DNA of 64,000 bases, taken from an uncultured Pseudomonadota bacterium (GTDB lineage Bacteria > Pseudomonadota > Gammaproteobacteria > Ga0077536). Made by a program: the position numbers and the translations under genes. Under the pieces are notes generated by a model. It was not told the DNA's origin. It saw only the letters and a program-made list of their open reading frames with translations, and made no database searches. This document shows positions 29,062-37,069 of this stretch, piece by piece; the stretch's first letter is position 1; each line of letters opens with the position of its first letter. The stretch lies in NCBI GenBank assembly GCA_903825645.1, contig CAIKBL010000004.1:24706-88705 (forward strand), given 5' to 3'.

Positions 29062-30273
29062 ATGGATAAAGCCGATTTCTACGCACGGGCCCGACATGAT
29101 CTAACCGGTCCACTCGCCGGCATCGTCGTAGTCGAAGCCACCACCACTTGGGCAGGTCCCATGGCGGGCTGCATCCTCGCCGACTTTGGCGCGACCGTCA
29201 TCAAAGTAGAACATCCAGAAGGTGAAATCATGCGGCGGGTGCCACCGTTTATTCCGGGTACCCGCCTGTCCGTAATGCACGAAGTGGTGAACCGCAACAA
29301 ACAAAATCTGTCTCTCAGCCTGAAGGAACCGGAGGGGCGCGACGTCTTCTTGAAACTGTGCAAAAACGCCGACGTGGTGATCGAAAATTTCAAGCCAGGC
29401 ACACTCGCTGGCTGGGGTGTCGGATACGAAGATCTCCGGGCGATCAAATCCGATATCGTGTACGTCTCAATTAGTGGTTTCGGTCAATTCGGTCCCTACA
29501 GTGATCGGCCGGGGTACGATCCCATTGCACAGAATTTTACGGGATGGTCATCGCTGAATGGGGAGCCTGGTGGCGGACCGACCAAGGCGCCCACTTTTCT
29601 AGGCGATGATCTCGCCGGTCTCCATGCAGCGCTTGGCGCGATGGGCGCACTGCGGCATCGAGATCAAACGGGTGAAGGCCAGCATGTCGACATCGCGCTT
29701 GTCGACGGTCTGATTTTTCAAAGTAACGGCCAACTCACTATCGGTGCGCTGGGCCTCGCAAGCGAGCGTTGGGGAAATCAGTTCGCCATCGCCGCACCGG
29801 TTAACGCTTATGTATGTACCGATGGCCGGGTATACACCGGCGTTTTGCTCGATTCGCACTGGCGTAGCTTTTGCGAACACATCGGCCGTCACGAGATTGC
29901 GGGACTGACGGGCGTTGAGCGCATCCAACGACGCGAAGAGCTGGATCAACTGTTGGCCGCGTGGTGTGTAGTCCGTTCGACAAGCGCGGTGGTCGATACC
30001 CTGAATGCCCTAGGGCTTGCGGTCACGCGCGTAAACTCGTTCGCGGAAGCCGCGCAGGACGTACATATAAAAACCCGTGATATGCTCCAGCCAACCACCT
30101 TGAGTGACGGCGTCGAGGCCCCCTTGACCGGGCCAGCAGCCAAATTTTCCCGGACCCCGATCCGGGTGCGTACACCGGCACCGCCGCTCGGTGAACATAC
30201 CGAACCGCTTCTCGGCGGGCTCGGCTATTCTCAGGCCGAGATCGCCGAATTGCGTAGACGACGAATTATTTAA
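29062..30273 (+). CDS. CaiB/BaiF family CoA transferase (family III)
   Basis: 403 residues. Family III CoA transferases move CoA between acyl groups through an aspartyl-CoA anhydride. The catalytic Asp is in the conserved PYSDRPGYDPIAQ segment (about residue 153). Other signatures: ADFGATVIKVEHPEGE, NRNKQNLSLSLKEPEG and GEGQHVDIALVDGL. The exact substrate (carnitine, bile-acid-like or aromatic acyl-CoA) cannot be read from sequence. Start ATG at 29062. A GFA-type gene follows 20 bases later on the same strand. Confidence 0.93.
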   Translation: MDKADFYARARHDLTGPLAGIVVVEATTTWAGPMAGCILADFGATVIKVEHPEGEIMRRVPPFIPGTRLSVMHEVVNRNKQNLSLSLKEPEGRDVFLKLCKNADVVIENFKPGTLAGWGVGYEDLRAIKSDIVYVSISGFGQFGPYSDRPGYDPIAQNFTGWSSLNGEPGGGPTKAPTFLGDDLAGLHAALGAMGALRHRDQTGEGQHVDIALVDGLIFQSNGQLTIGALGLASERWGNQFAIAAPVNAYVCTDGRVYTGVLLDSHWRSFCEHIGRHEIAGLTGVERIQRREELDQLLAAWCVVRSTSAVVDTLNALGLAVTRVNSFAEAAQDVHIKTRDMLQPTTLSDGVEAPLTGPAAKFSRTPIRVRTPAPPLGEHTEPLLGGLGYSQAEIAELRRRRII

Positions 30274-30293
30274 CCTAAACTTGGAGTACTCAC

Positions 30294-30728
30294 ATGAATA
30301 CCGCCCCTCTCTATCATGGCAGCTGCTTTTGTGGCGCCGTCAAACTAACCGCCTCGGGCGCCCCTGCCGGCATGGGTTATTGCCACTGCGAGTCCTGCCG
30401 TCACTGGTCGGCCGGCCCCATCAATGCGTTCAGCCTGTGGCCGCCGGCACAGATCAATGTCACCCAAGGCGCCGAGCACATCGACACCTACCACAAGACC
30501 GAAAACAGCTACCGCAAGTGGTGCAAGCAATGTGGAGGACACTTGATGAGCGAACATCCCGGCATGGGTCTGGTGGATGTGTACGCTGCCATTCTGCCTG
30601 AACTACCCTTCGCGCCCGGGCTGCACGTCTTCTATGCCGAGGGGAAAGTCAAAGTCAAAGATGGCCTACCGAAATTCAAGGACATGCCAGCCGATTTTGG
30701 CGGCTCGGGCGAAACCGTCCCCGAATAA
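30294..30728 (+). CDS. GFA family (CENP-V/GFA domain) zinc protein
   Basis: 144 residues. Zinc-binding cysteines are visible in order: GSCFCGAVKL, GYCHCESCRHWS and KWCKQCGGHL. The founding member was named glutathione-dependent formaldehyde-activating enzyme, but most family members have no proven reaction. Shine-Dalgarno GGAG lies before the ATG at 30294. It probably shares a transcript with the CoA transferase. A GC-rich hairpin follows. Confidence 0.88.
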   Translation: MNTAPLYHGSCFCGAVKLTASGAPAGMGYCHCESCRHWSAGPINAFSLWPPAQINVTQGAEHIDTYHKTENSYRKWCKQCGGHLMSEHPGMGLVDVYAAILPELPFAPGLHVFYAEGKVKVKDGLPKFKDMPADFGGSGETVPE

Positions 30729-30737
30729 GCCCGCCCC

Positions 30738-30772
30738 CCGGGAGCACCGCGTTTCACGCGGATCGCTCCCGG
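30738..30772. terminator. Hairpin after the GFA gene
   Basis: CCGGGAGC (30738-30745) and GCTCCCGG (30765-30772) pair outside an inner CCGCG/CGCGG stem. There is no T run. Confidence 0.5.
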
Positions 30773-30856
30773 AGCCCGCCGTCGCGGCTTTTCGGTCGAT
30801 TTAAAAATTCATGACCTTAATTAATCCGCCGAATCCTCCAGGCGAAGGAAAGTCTT

Positions 30857-31768
30857 ATGCCTATCGAAGTATTTTTTAAAAGCTGCGGTCTGAATTGTGC
30901 CGCAGATCTCTATCTGCCCGCTGATTATAAGCCAGGTGAAAAACGACCGGGGCTTGTGCTCGGTCACGGCTTTACCTTGGTGAAGGGTACCCTCGAACCG
31001 CATGCACGGTATTTCCAGGCAGCTGGCTTTATCGTTCTCGCCATCGACTACCGGACCTTCGGCGCATCCGAGGGTGAGCCACGCGCGCAATTGCTTCCGC
31101 TCAATGAGGTAGAAGACTTCCGTAATGCCCTCAGCTATCTACAGGCGCGCCCCGAAGTGGATCCTGCGCGGGTCGGGATTTGGGGAGCGAGTTTCGCCGG
31201 CGCGCTGGTCAGTTATGTCGGCGCCGTAGACCAACGGGTAAAGGCCACCTGCGCGATGGTACCGGTCACCGATGGGTTTCTGTGGATGAAACTGATGCGG
31301 GATCGCGGGACTTGGGAAAAACTCGTGCAAGTGATGGCCGCCGATCGTGAACGACGCTATCGCGGCGAGCCGGGCGGACGCCTGCCGGTCAACGGCCGCA
31401 TCGAAGATATCTGTGCACTGCCCACAGTGGATGACGACATCCGCGGCTTCTTCAACGCGCTCAAGGAGAATTTTCCCACCTGGTGTGACACGATCACTAT
31501 CGAGTCAATCGAGCGAATCATCGAATTCAGTCCGCTGAATATGGTCGAACGGATATCGCCGCGACCGTATCTCATCATCAGCACCAGCGGGTACGATGTC
31601 GTTCATCCTGCTGATTCGATCGCCGAACTCTTCCACCGCGCCCGCGAACCGAAACGTCTGGTATTCCTGCCCTACGATCAGACGCAGCTCTATGTGGAGC
31701 CTGGGCTATCACGTGCGAATCAGACCGCGACCGAATTTTTCATCGAACATCTCGGCGCACCACGCTGA
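30857..31768 (+). CDS. Alpha/beta hydrolase, dienelactone/acetyl-xylan-esterase-like
   Basis: 303 residues. The N-terminal sheet region contains ADLYLPADYKPGEKRPG and GLVLGHGFTLVKG. The nucleophile elbow is GIWGASFAGAL (Ser about 117; GxSxxG-like). An acid candidate is in the TSGYDVVHP segment. The position where relatives usually have the catalytic His (G-x-x-H before the LY/FF helix) reads LPYDQTQLYVEP, so His appears replaced. Either the His is supplied elsewhere or the protein is not a classical esterase. Shine-Dalgarno AAGGA precedes the ATG. Monocistronic, bounded by hairpins on both sides. Confidence 0.82.
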   Translation: MPIEVFFKSCGLNCAADLYLPADYKPGEKRPGLVLGHGFTLVKGTLEPHARYFQAAGFIVLAIDYRTFGASEGEPRAQLLPLNEVEDFRNALSYLQARPEVDPARVGIWGASFAGALVSYVGAVDQRVKATCAMVPVTDGFLWMKLMRDRGTWEKLVQVMAADRERRYRGEPGGRLPVNGRIEDICALPTVDDDIRGFFNALKENFPTWCDTITIESIERIIEFSPLNMVERISPRPYLIISTSGYDVVHPADSIAELFHRAREPKRLVFLPYDQTQLYVEPGLSRANQTATEFFIEHLGAPR

Positions 31769-31775
31769 TCTGACT

Positions 31776-31803
31776 GGGCGCGCCTCGTGCAGGAGGCGCG
31801 CCC
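31776..31803. terminator. Perfect 11-bp GC hairpin after the hydrolase gene
   Basis: GGGCGCGCCTC (31776-31786), loop GTGCAG, GAGGCGCGCCC (31793-31803). It starts eight bases after the stop and has no T run. Confidence 0.6.
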
Positions 31804-31875
31804 TCACATGCTTCCTTTTCGCTGTATGCGTCGGCCGGATTGTCGGGACGACAATGGCATCCGAGACCCAAAAAA

Positions 31876-32841
31876 ATGAAGACTACCGTCCTGCCCCTTC
31901 GTGCTGTCGTACTGTTGCTGATCCTCACCCTCGTGTGGGGCACTAGCTGGCCACTTTTCCCCTTCGCAATGCGCCAAATTTCGGTCTGGACCTTCCGTGC
32001 AGTGACGCTCAGCGCGGGCGGACTTCTCGTGCTTGCGCTCGCGCGCCTCGGTGGTCACCCCCTCACCATCCCTCGGCAAGATCGCCGATCACTGATCTTT
32101 TCGGCCATCATCTACCTCAGCGTATGGAACATTTGCAGCGGCTATTCGGCGATCACGATTCCGTCCGGCCAGACTGCCGTGCTAGGTTTTACGATGCCAC
32201 TCTGGTCTGCGCTTATTTCGTGGGCAATCCTCGGCGAAACCTTACCGCGGAGGCTCATCCTCGCCCTCGTCTTCGGTGGAAGCGCCGTGATGTGCTTGAT
32301 GGTCTCCGGACTCGCCGCTTACGCCCATGCCCCAGCGGGCTTTGCCGCGGGTCTCTTAGGGGGCGTCGGCTGGGCTATAGGCACCCTGATCTTCAAGCGG
32401 CGCCGTATTAATGCGCATGCGTTGGTCGTCACCGGTTGGCAGCTCCTCATCGCCTCAGTACCGATCAGCGCGGCCGCGCTTGTGCTCGGCAACCACGTCT
32501 GGTTTGTGCCGACCTGGCAATCGCTTGCGGTGGTAAGCTACCTCACTCTGTTCCCCATCTGTATCGGCAACATCTGCTGGTTTTCGCTGATAGAAATCGT
32601 GCCCGCCAACGTCGCCGGACTATCCTCGGTCCTTATCCCGGTGGTCGCGATGCTGTCGGGTGCCTACGTGCACGGGGAGCCGCTGGGCCCCCTTCAGGGC
32701 CTCGCCATGCTCGCCTGTATGATGGCGCTGTGGCTGGCGCTGCCCGCACCCGCTCGCGAGATGTCCACCGAGGCCGGTGAAGCGCCCGTTTCACCAGCCC
32801 TAATCCCCAACCCTTCCCTGACACAACCGGCGGATGGCTGA
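31876..32841 (+). CDS. EamA/DMT superfamily exporter
   Basis: 321 residues, about ten membrane helices in two EamA repeats. First-helix signature LLILTLVWGTSWPLFPFAMR; first repeat ends near SGQTAVLGFTMPLWSALISW, and the second contains GNICWFSLIEIVPANVAGL. Typical metabolite or amino-acid exporter family; substrate unknown. ATG at 31876 (MKTTVLPLR) is preferred because a helix begins soon after it; the open frame reaches 31840. Its end overlaps the convergent Nudix gene by 42 bases. Confidence 0.9.
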   Translation: MKTTVLPLRAVVLLLILTLVWGTSWPLFPFAMRQISVWTFRAVTLSAGGLLVLALARLGGHPLTIPRQDRRSLIFSAIIYLSVWNICSGYSAITIPSGQTAVLGFTMPLWSALISWAILGETLPRRLILALVFGGSAVMCLMVSGLAAYAHAPAGFAAGLLGGVGWAIGTLIFKRRRINAHALVVTGWQLLIASVPISAAALVLGNHVWFVPTWQSLAVVSYLTLFPICIGNICWFSLIEIVPANVAGLSSVLIPVVAMLSGAYVHGEPLGPLQGLAMLACMMALWLALPAPAREMSTEAGEAPVSPALIPNPSLTQPADG

Positions 32842-33330
32842 GCGCACCGAGGCGAACGCCACTGCTGTGGGATCAATCGCGACAGGCGCCCACCACTGCA
32901 CGTCCAAAATCTCATCGTTAAGGGTAAATACGGGACGCCGTGTCAGGGTGAATTCAAACATCGCATCCAGCGTCCAGTAATCGACCTCGCGATAGCGATA
33001 GACATTCGGTACGGAATAAAGATAACGGGGCGCGGCTAATTCAAGGCCGATTTCTTCCCGCACCTCGCGCAAGACGGCCGTCTCCAAATCTTCTGCCGGA
33101 TCTACGAAGCCGCCGGGGAAATCGAGTAATCCCCGCCCGGGATCCCGGGCACGCACCACCAGCGCGATGTCGTCCCCGCAACGAAGGATGGCACAAACGG
33201 CTGCGGCAAGATTGTGATAATACTGAAAATCGCAACGCGCGCAGGTGTGCTTGCGCCCGTCGACAGAATCAAAGCCTTCTTTTCCGCAGCGTGGACAATA
33301 ACGCGCCCACGACGCCGTCCAGGAATGCAC
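32800..33330 (-). CDS. Nudix hydrolase with N-terminal zinc ribbon
   Basis: 176 residues from GTG 33330. The N-terminus holds a zinc ribbon, YCPRCGKEGF and HTCARCDFQYY, as in NADH/ADP-ribose pyrophosphatases. The Nudix box reads GGFVDPAEDLETAVLREVREEIGL. The true substrate (NADH, ADP-ribose or other) cannot be read. The open frame extends upstream to 33480, but GAGG lies correctly before the GTG at 33330, so this start is preferred. The 3' 42 bases overlap the convergent DMT exporter. Confidence 0.85.
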   Translation of the reverse strand: MHSWTASWARYCPRCGKEGFDSVDGRKHTCARCDFQYYHNLAAAVCAILRCGDDIALVVRARDPGRGLLDFPGGFVDPAEDLETAVLREVREEIGLELAAPRYLYSVPNVYRYREVDYWTLDAMFEFTLTRRPVFTLNDEILDVQWWAPVAIDPTAVAFASVRSAIRRLCQGRVGD

Positions 33331-33493
33331 TATCAACACCTCAACTTCATAACTGTCACAGTCGCCGGCAGGCGCCACGCCTTTTGCGTGCGATGCGCCG
33401 CCGCAGAAGTCATCGGCGCAGGCTTTGTCGCTTGACCGGAGATCCCGAGCACCCCGAGGGGTACTCGGTGCAAAACTCATAGGGGCGTGAGTT

Positions 33494-33543
33494 CAGGGGG
33501 AAGACCCCTGACAGTCCCGATCCGGTGCAGGCCCGGATCGGGA
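33494..33543 (-). terminator. Paired hairpins downstream of the HiPIP gene
   Basis: A perfect 11-bp stem, TCCCGATCCGG (33515-33525) with CCGGATCGGGA (33533-33543), lies 28 bases beyond the HiPIP stop on the minus strand. A second stem CAGGGG (33494-33499) with CCCCTG (33505-33510) follows immediately. Neither has a T run. Confidence 0.6.
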
Positions 33544-33571
33544 GATAGCCAGCAGCCGAGATCGTCCGCCG

Positions 33572-33907
33572 TTAGGCCTTGGGTGCGAAGGCTGAGCACC
33601 ACCCCTTGGCGGAGACGGCCTGCCCGACAAAAATACCGCAACCGCCCCAGGCCGCATCGGGCGTGCCCTGGTAGAGCGCACAAAGACCGCATGCCTGACC
33701 CGCTTGGTAGCGCGCGTATTTAGTCTTATCGACGGTGGTGGCATCCGCACGATAACCCAGTCCAGTCGCCTGGGCGCCGGCCTCATCCACATGCGGGAGA
33801 TCGGTATCCGCCGCGAAGGCCACGCGGTTGGCCATGAGTTGGGCAACGGACACTGTCGCCACGACACCGAGACCCTGTTTGAAAAATGCTCTTCTGTTCT
33901 TGTCCAT
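33572..33907 (-). CDS. High-potential iron-sulfur protein (HiPIP), Tat-exported
   Basis: 111 residues. Tat-like signal: KNRRAFFKQGLGVVATVSVAQLM and an AFA end near residue 32. The [4Fe-4S] ligands are Cys73, Cys76, Cys90 and Cys104 in QACGLCALYQ, WGGCGIF and KGWCSAF, the classical HiPIP spacing. HiPIP carries electrons in the periplasm to cytochrome oxidases or photosynthetic centres. It is common in purple sulfur and related bacteria. Shine-Dalgarno GGAGCGAGC precedes the ATG. Confidence 0.95.
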   Translation of the reverse strand: MDKNRRAFFKQGLGVVATVSVAQLMANRVAFAADTDLPHVDEAGAQATGLGYRADATTVDKTKYARYQAGQACGLCALYQGTPDAAWGGCGIFVGQAVSAKGWCSAFAPKA

Positions 33908-33964
33908 GCTCGCTCCAATCGTTGTGTCAATTTTTAGCTAAAGAATTCTGTGCGCACGATCCAC

Positions 33965-34738
33965 TCAGCGCTCGGTCAGATAATCGTGAATCACTTCACC
34001 GTCTTCTAAGGTGAAATCCGCCGTGTACAAATAACCGCCCAAAACCTGTCGGATGGGAATATCACAAAACCGATCCACCGGTGACGGCAAAAATTCCAAG
34101 GTCGCAGCCCCCTTATATGTGTCCTTTATGTTGAGGTTCTTCAACGTGGTTGATGTCAGTTGCATGACCTCCGGTGGTGCCCCATTCTTGACCGATGGCA
34201 CCATCTTGAGCTGTACATATTCAGCGCTGCCCGTCAGTTCCCCCGCCGGACAAAGCGGCCCGATGGCCATGGCCGCGCGCACGAGCGGGAGCCCGCCTCG
34301 CTCGACCGTGCCGAGCATGACCCCGTCCCGATCAGACAGCGTAACGCACCCGTATTTTTTGGGGAAACCCCAGATTTCGCGTCCGCCGCAAATCGCGATA
34401 TCGTTATCGAGCACCAGGTACATCGAATAATTCACCGGGCGCCCGTTGAAGGTCGCCAGAGCTGCCAACAGGATTTCGTGATAAGTGCCGAACCCGGCGG
34501 TAAAAAAACGGCTCACCTGCGCAAACATCGTGGCCTTGGGATCGATAACTAACGGCGCGGGAACATATTTCGCAAGCACCTCAGGATCGCTCTCAAAAAC
34601 GATCATCATGGAATGGGCGCCGCGATATTCGAAGGGCGGCGGCGTATACAGCGGTGACAGCAGGGGCATGGCGTAGCCCAGCGGGGCCTTGACAGACCGA
34701 ACGGCAAATTTCTTCGCTTTCTCTTTGCTGGAGGCCAT
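33965..34738 (-). CDS. Acetoacetate decarboxylase family protein
   Basis: 257 residues. The catalytic Schiff-base lysine lies in EIWGFPKKYG, with the preceding acidic motif of the family. The true acetoacetate decarboxylase makes acetone; many relatives act on other 3-oxo acids or are cyclases, so the substrate is open. Shine-Dalgarno GGAGAGAG before the ATG. Immediately upstream on the same strand (35 bases) are two LLM oxidoreductase genes, and the three probably form one operon. Confidence 0.88.
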   Translation of the reverse strand: MASSKEKAKKFAVRSVKAPLGYAMPLLSPLYTPPPFEYRGAHSMMIVFESDPEVLAKYVPAPLVIDPKATMFAQVSRFFTAGFGTYHEILLAALATFNGRPVNYSMYLVLDNDIAICGGREIWGFPKKYGCVTLSDRDGVMLGTVERGGLPLVRAAMAIGPLCPAGELTGSAEYVQLKMVPSVKNGAPPEVMQLTSTTLKNLNIKDTYKGAATLEFLPSPVDRFCDIPIRQVLGGYLYTADFTLEDGEVIHDYLTER

Positions 34739-34773
34739 CGGAACTCTCTCCTGAACCTGCGGTAGCCGCGATC

Positions 34774-35832
34774 CTACTCTGCCTGCAGCGCACGTACCAT
34801 CCGCGACAAAGTCGCACAGGCCGCCTCGTCGGGAGTCGGGATACTGAACTCGACGTTAGTCACCAAGCCGCGATACCGATGCAGCAGCTTCGGCACGATT
34901 TCATCGTAAGTCCCCACCGTTGCATACAGGTTCAGGACTTCATCCGAAATGCGCTCAGGCATCTCCTCCCAACGCTGAGCGCGAGACAGCGCGGATAATT
35001 CCCGTGCGACGTCACCCAACCCATGGGCCTCAAAGCAGGCCCGGTAAGCCGGTGTCGACGCGTAGAAGGACACTCGGGCACGGACGTCGCGGATTCTAGC
35101 CACCAGTCGATCGGCATCCGGTGCCGTTGCGATCAGCGGTTTAATCGCGACCTGGAAATTGTCGAGTGTGCGACCTGCGCGCGCCGCGCCTTTACGCACT
35201 GCGGGCAACATAACTTCGCGGATGTAATGCGGCGTGCACACCGGATGAGGACGCACGCCGTCCGCCACTTCGCCGGCTACCTGACACAGATAAGGATTGA
35301 CCGCCGCCAGATGAATGGGAATGTCAGGGTGTTCGATCGCGTCAGGGGTAAACAGCGGGACCAACAGATTAAGCCTGTAATGGTCGCCCGCGAAATCGAG
35401 CGGCGTTCCGTGCTGCCAGGCGGTCCATATGGCGCGAAGCGCCTGCACGTACTCGCGCATCCAGGGACCCGGTGCTGACCATTTAACCCCGAAGCGTCGC
35501 TCGATGTGTCCCTTCACCTGCGTACCGAGACCCAACGTGAAACGGCCACGCGCAAGCTTGGCCAGTGTCCAGGCAGTCATCGCGGTGACCATCGGACTAC
35601 GGGGGAAGGCGATCGCCACGGCAGTACCGACTTTGATACGCCGGGTCGCTTGGGCCGCGAGCGCCATAACGACAAACGGATCTTGTTTGGTGTCCTCCAC
35701 CATCAGGCCGTCATATCCCAGGGATTCGACTAGGGCGGCATCTTCGCCGACCCGACGGATATCGAGTGCGACCTCCGGCGCGCGCAAGCCTGGATCGACC
35801 TTGCCGAGTGGCAGAAGCGTCTCTACTTTCAT
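34774..35832 (-). CDS. LLM-class (luciferase-like) oxidoreductase, copy 1
   Basis: 352 residues, a TIM-barrel luciferase-like protein. The family uses flavin or F420 (MSMEG_2256-like members are annotated F420-dependent; this label is from memory). Motifs: LGLGTQVKGHIERRFGVKW, PDIPIHLAAVNPYLCQVAGE. It begins four bases inside the stop of copy 2 (35829-35832), so the two are coupled. The C-terminal part, about residues 310-352, is the most divergent from copy 2. Substrate unknown. Confidence 0.9.
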   Translation of the reverse strand: MKVETLLPLGKVDPGLRAPEVALDIRRVGEDAALVESLGYDGLMVEDTKQDPFVVMALAAQATRRIKVGTAVAIAFPRSPMVTAMTAWTLAKLARGRFTLGLGTQVKGHIERRFGVKWSAPGPWMREYVQALRAIWTAWQHGTPLDFAGDHYRLNLLVPLFTPDAIEHPDIPIHLAAVNPYLCQVAGEVADGVRPHPVCTPHYIREVMLPAVRKGAARAGRTLDNFQVAIKPLIATAPDADRLVARIRDVRARVSFYASTPAYRACFEAHGLGDVARELSALSRAQRWEEMPERISDEVLNLYATVGTYDEIVPKLLHRYRGLVTNVEFSIPTPDEAACATLSRMVRALQAE

Positions 35833-36887
35833 TGTCGCAATTCCTCGATTATGCCGCCCAATATAGTAGCCTCTGTGTCATTGCGTACTGGAATGCTGAA
35901 TTCCATCGCCGTGGCGAGGCCGGCATAGCGCGCGCGCAGCCGGTCGGCAATCACTTCGTGGGTGCCGACCACTGCATATTGATGGAGGACTTCGTCGGAG
36001 ATCAGCGCCGTCATCTCCGTCCATCGTTGCGCACGCGAATACGCATTCAGCATCTGGGCAAGATCGCCAAGACCATGCGCGATGAACGTTGCCGCGTATG
36101 CTGGCGTAGATCCGTAGAAAGCAATTCGACCGCGGATTTCCTGTATTTTTGACGCCAGCGTCTCCTCATCTGGCGCCGTCGCCACCAGCGGCTTCACCGC
36201 TATCTCAAAGTCATCCGGCAAGGTACGGCCCACCTGTGCGCTGCCCCGTCGCACGGCCGGCAAGATTACCTCGGCGATGTAGTGCGGACTGCAGATGGGA
36301 TGGACGCGCAACCCGTCCGCCAGCTCGCCAGCGACTTGACACATGTACGGATTGACCGCCGCGAGGTGAACACGAATGGGTCCGCAGTCAAGCGGAGCAG
36401 GCGTGAATACTGGCACGTTCAGGTTGATTTTATAGTGGCCGCTTTCGTGATTGACTGATGTCCCGTTCTGCCAGCCCGCCCAAAGATCTCGAACTGCAGC
36501 AAGATAGTCCCGCATCCAAGGCCCCGGAGCGGACCATTTAACCCCGAATCGCCGCTCGATGTGTCCCTTTACCTGGCTACCGAGCCCGAGCACGAAGCGA
36601 CCACCGGACAGGCGGGCCAAGCTCCACGCGGTGGTTGCGGTGACGGCGGGACTCCGGGGGAAGGCTATCGCGACCGAGGTAGTTACTCGCAACTGGCGCG
36701 TGGCCTGTAGGGCGAGTGTAGCGATAACATAGGGATCATCCTTGTTATCTTGTACGGCCACTCCGTCGAACCCGAGTGCTTCCGCATAGCATGCATCGGC
36801 GGCCACTTCCGTGATCGCGACCGTGCCATCAGCCACCTTGAGTCCCGAATCCGCCCGACCGAGCGGCAGCATCGTTTCAATCAGCAT
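35829..36887 (-). CDS. LLM-class (luciferase-like) oxidoreductase, copy 2
   Basis: 352 residues starting at the ATG at 36887 (MLIETMLPLGRADSG); the open frame reaches 36974 but the extra residues do not align with copy 1. It is roughly 55-60 percent identical to copy 1 by eye, with long identical runs such as VKGHIERRFGVKWSAPGPWM. An exact tandem duplication that has diverged is the simplest reading. No F420 biosynthesis gene is present in the window, so the cofactor is unresolved. Confidence 0.9.
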   Translation of the reverse strand: MLIETMLPLGRADSGLKVADGTVAITEVAADACYAEALGFDGVAVQDNKDDPYVIATLALQATRQLRVTTSVAIAFPRSPAVTATTAWSLARLSGGRFVLGLGSQVKGHIERRFGVKWSAPGPWMRDYLAAVRDLWAGWQNGTSVNHESGHYKINLNVPVFTPAPLDCGPIRVHLAAVNPYMCQVAGELADGLRVHPICSPHYIAEVILPAVRRGSAQVGRTLPDDFEIAVKPLVATAPDEETLASKIQEIRGRIAFYGSTPAYAATFIAHGLGDLAQMLNAYSRAQRWTEMTALISDEVLHQYAVVGTHEVIADRLRARYAGLATAMEFSIPVRNDTEATILGGIIEELRQ

Positions 36888-37069
36888 CGCGTGACTTTCT
36901 ATCCCGGATTCAAAGGGTTTAAGCGTAGGGGATGCCTGCGGACAAGCCAAGTCGAACCTGTCGTGTGCGCGCAATCGGGTTGAGTTGTGCTACCGCTTAC
37001 TGCCATGATTGAGCTTAATACCCTTTACTTCACTCGCGCGGCATCTCCGCGATAACCCAAGGAGTGTCC

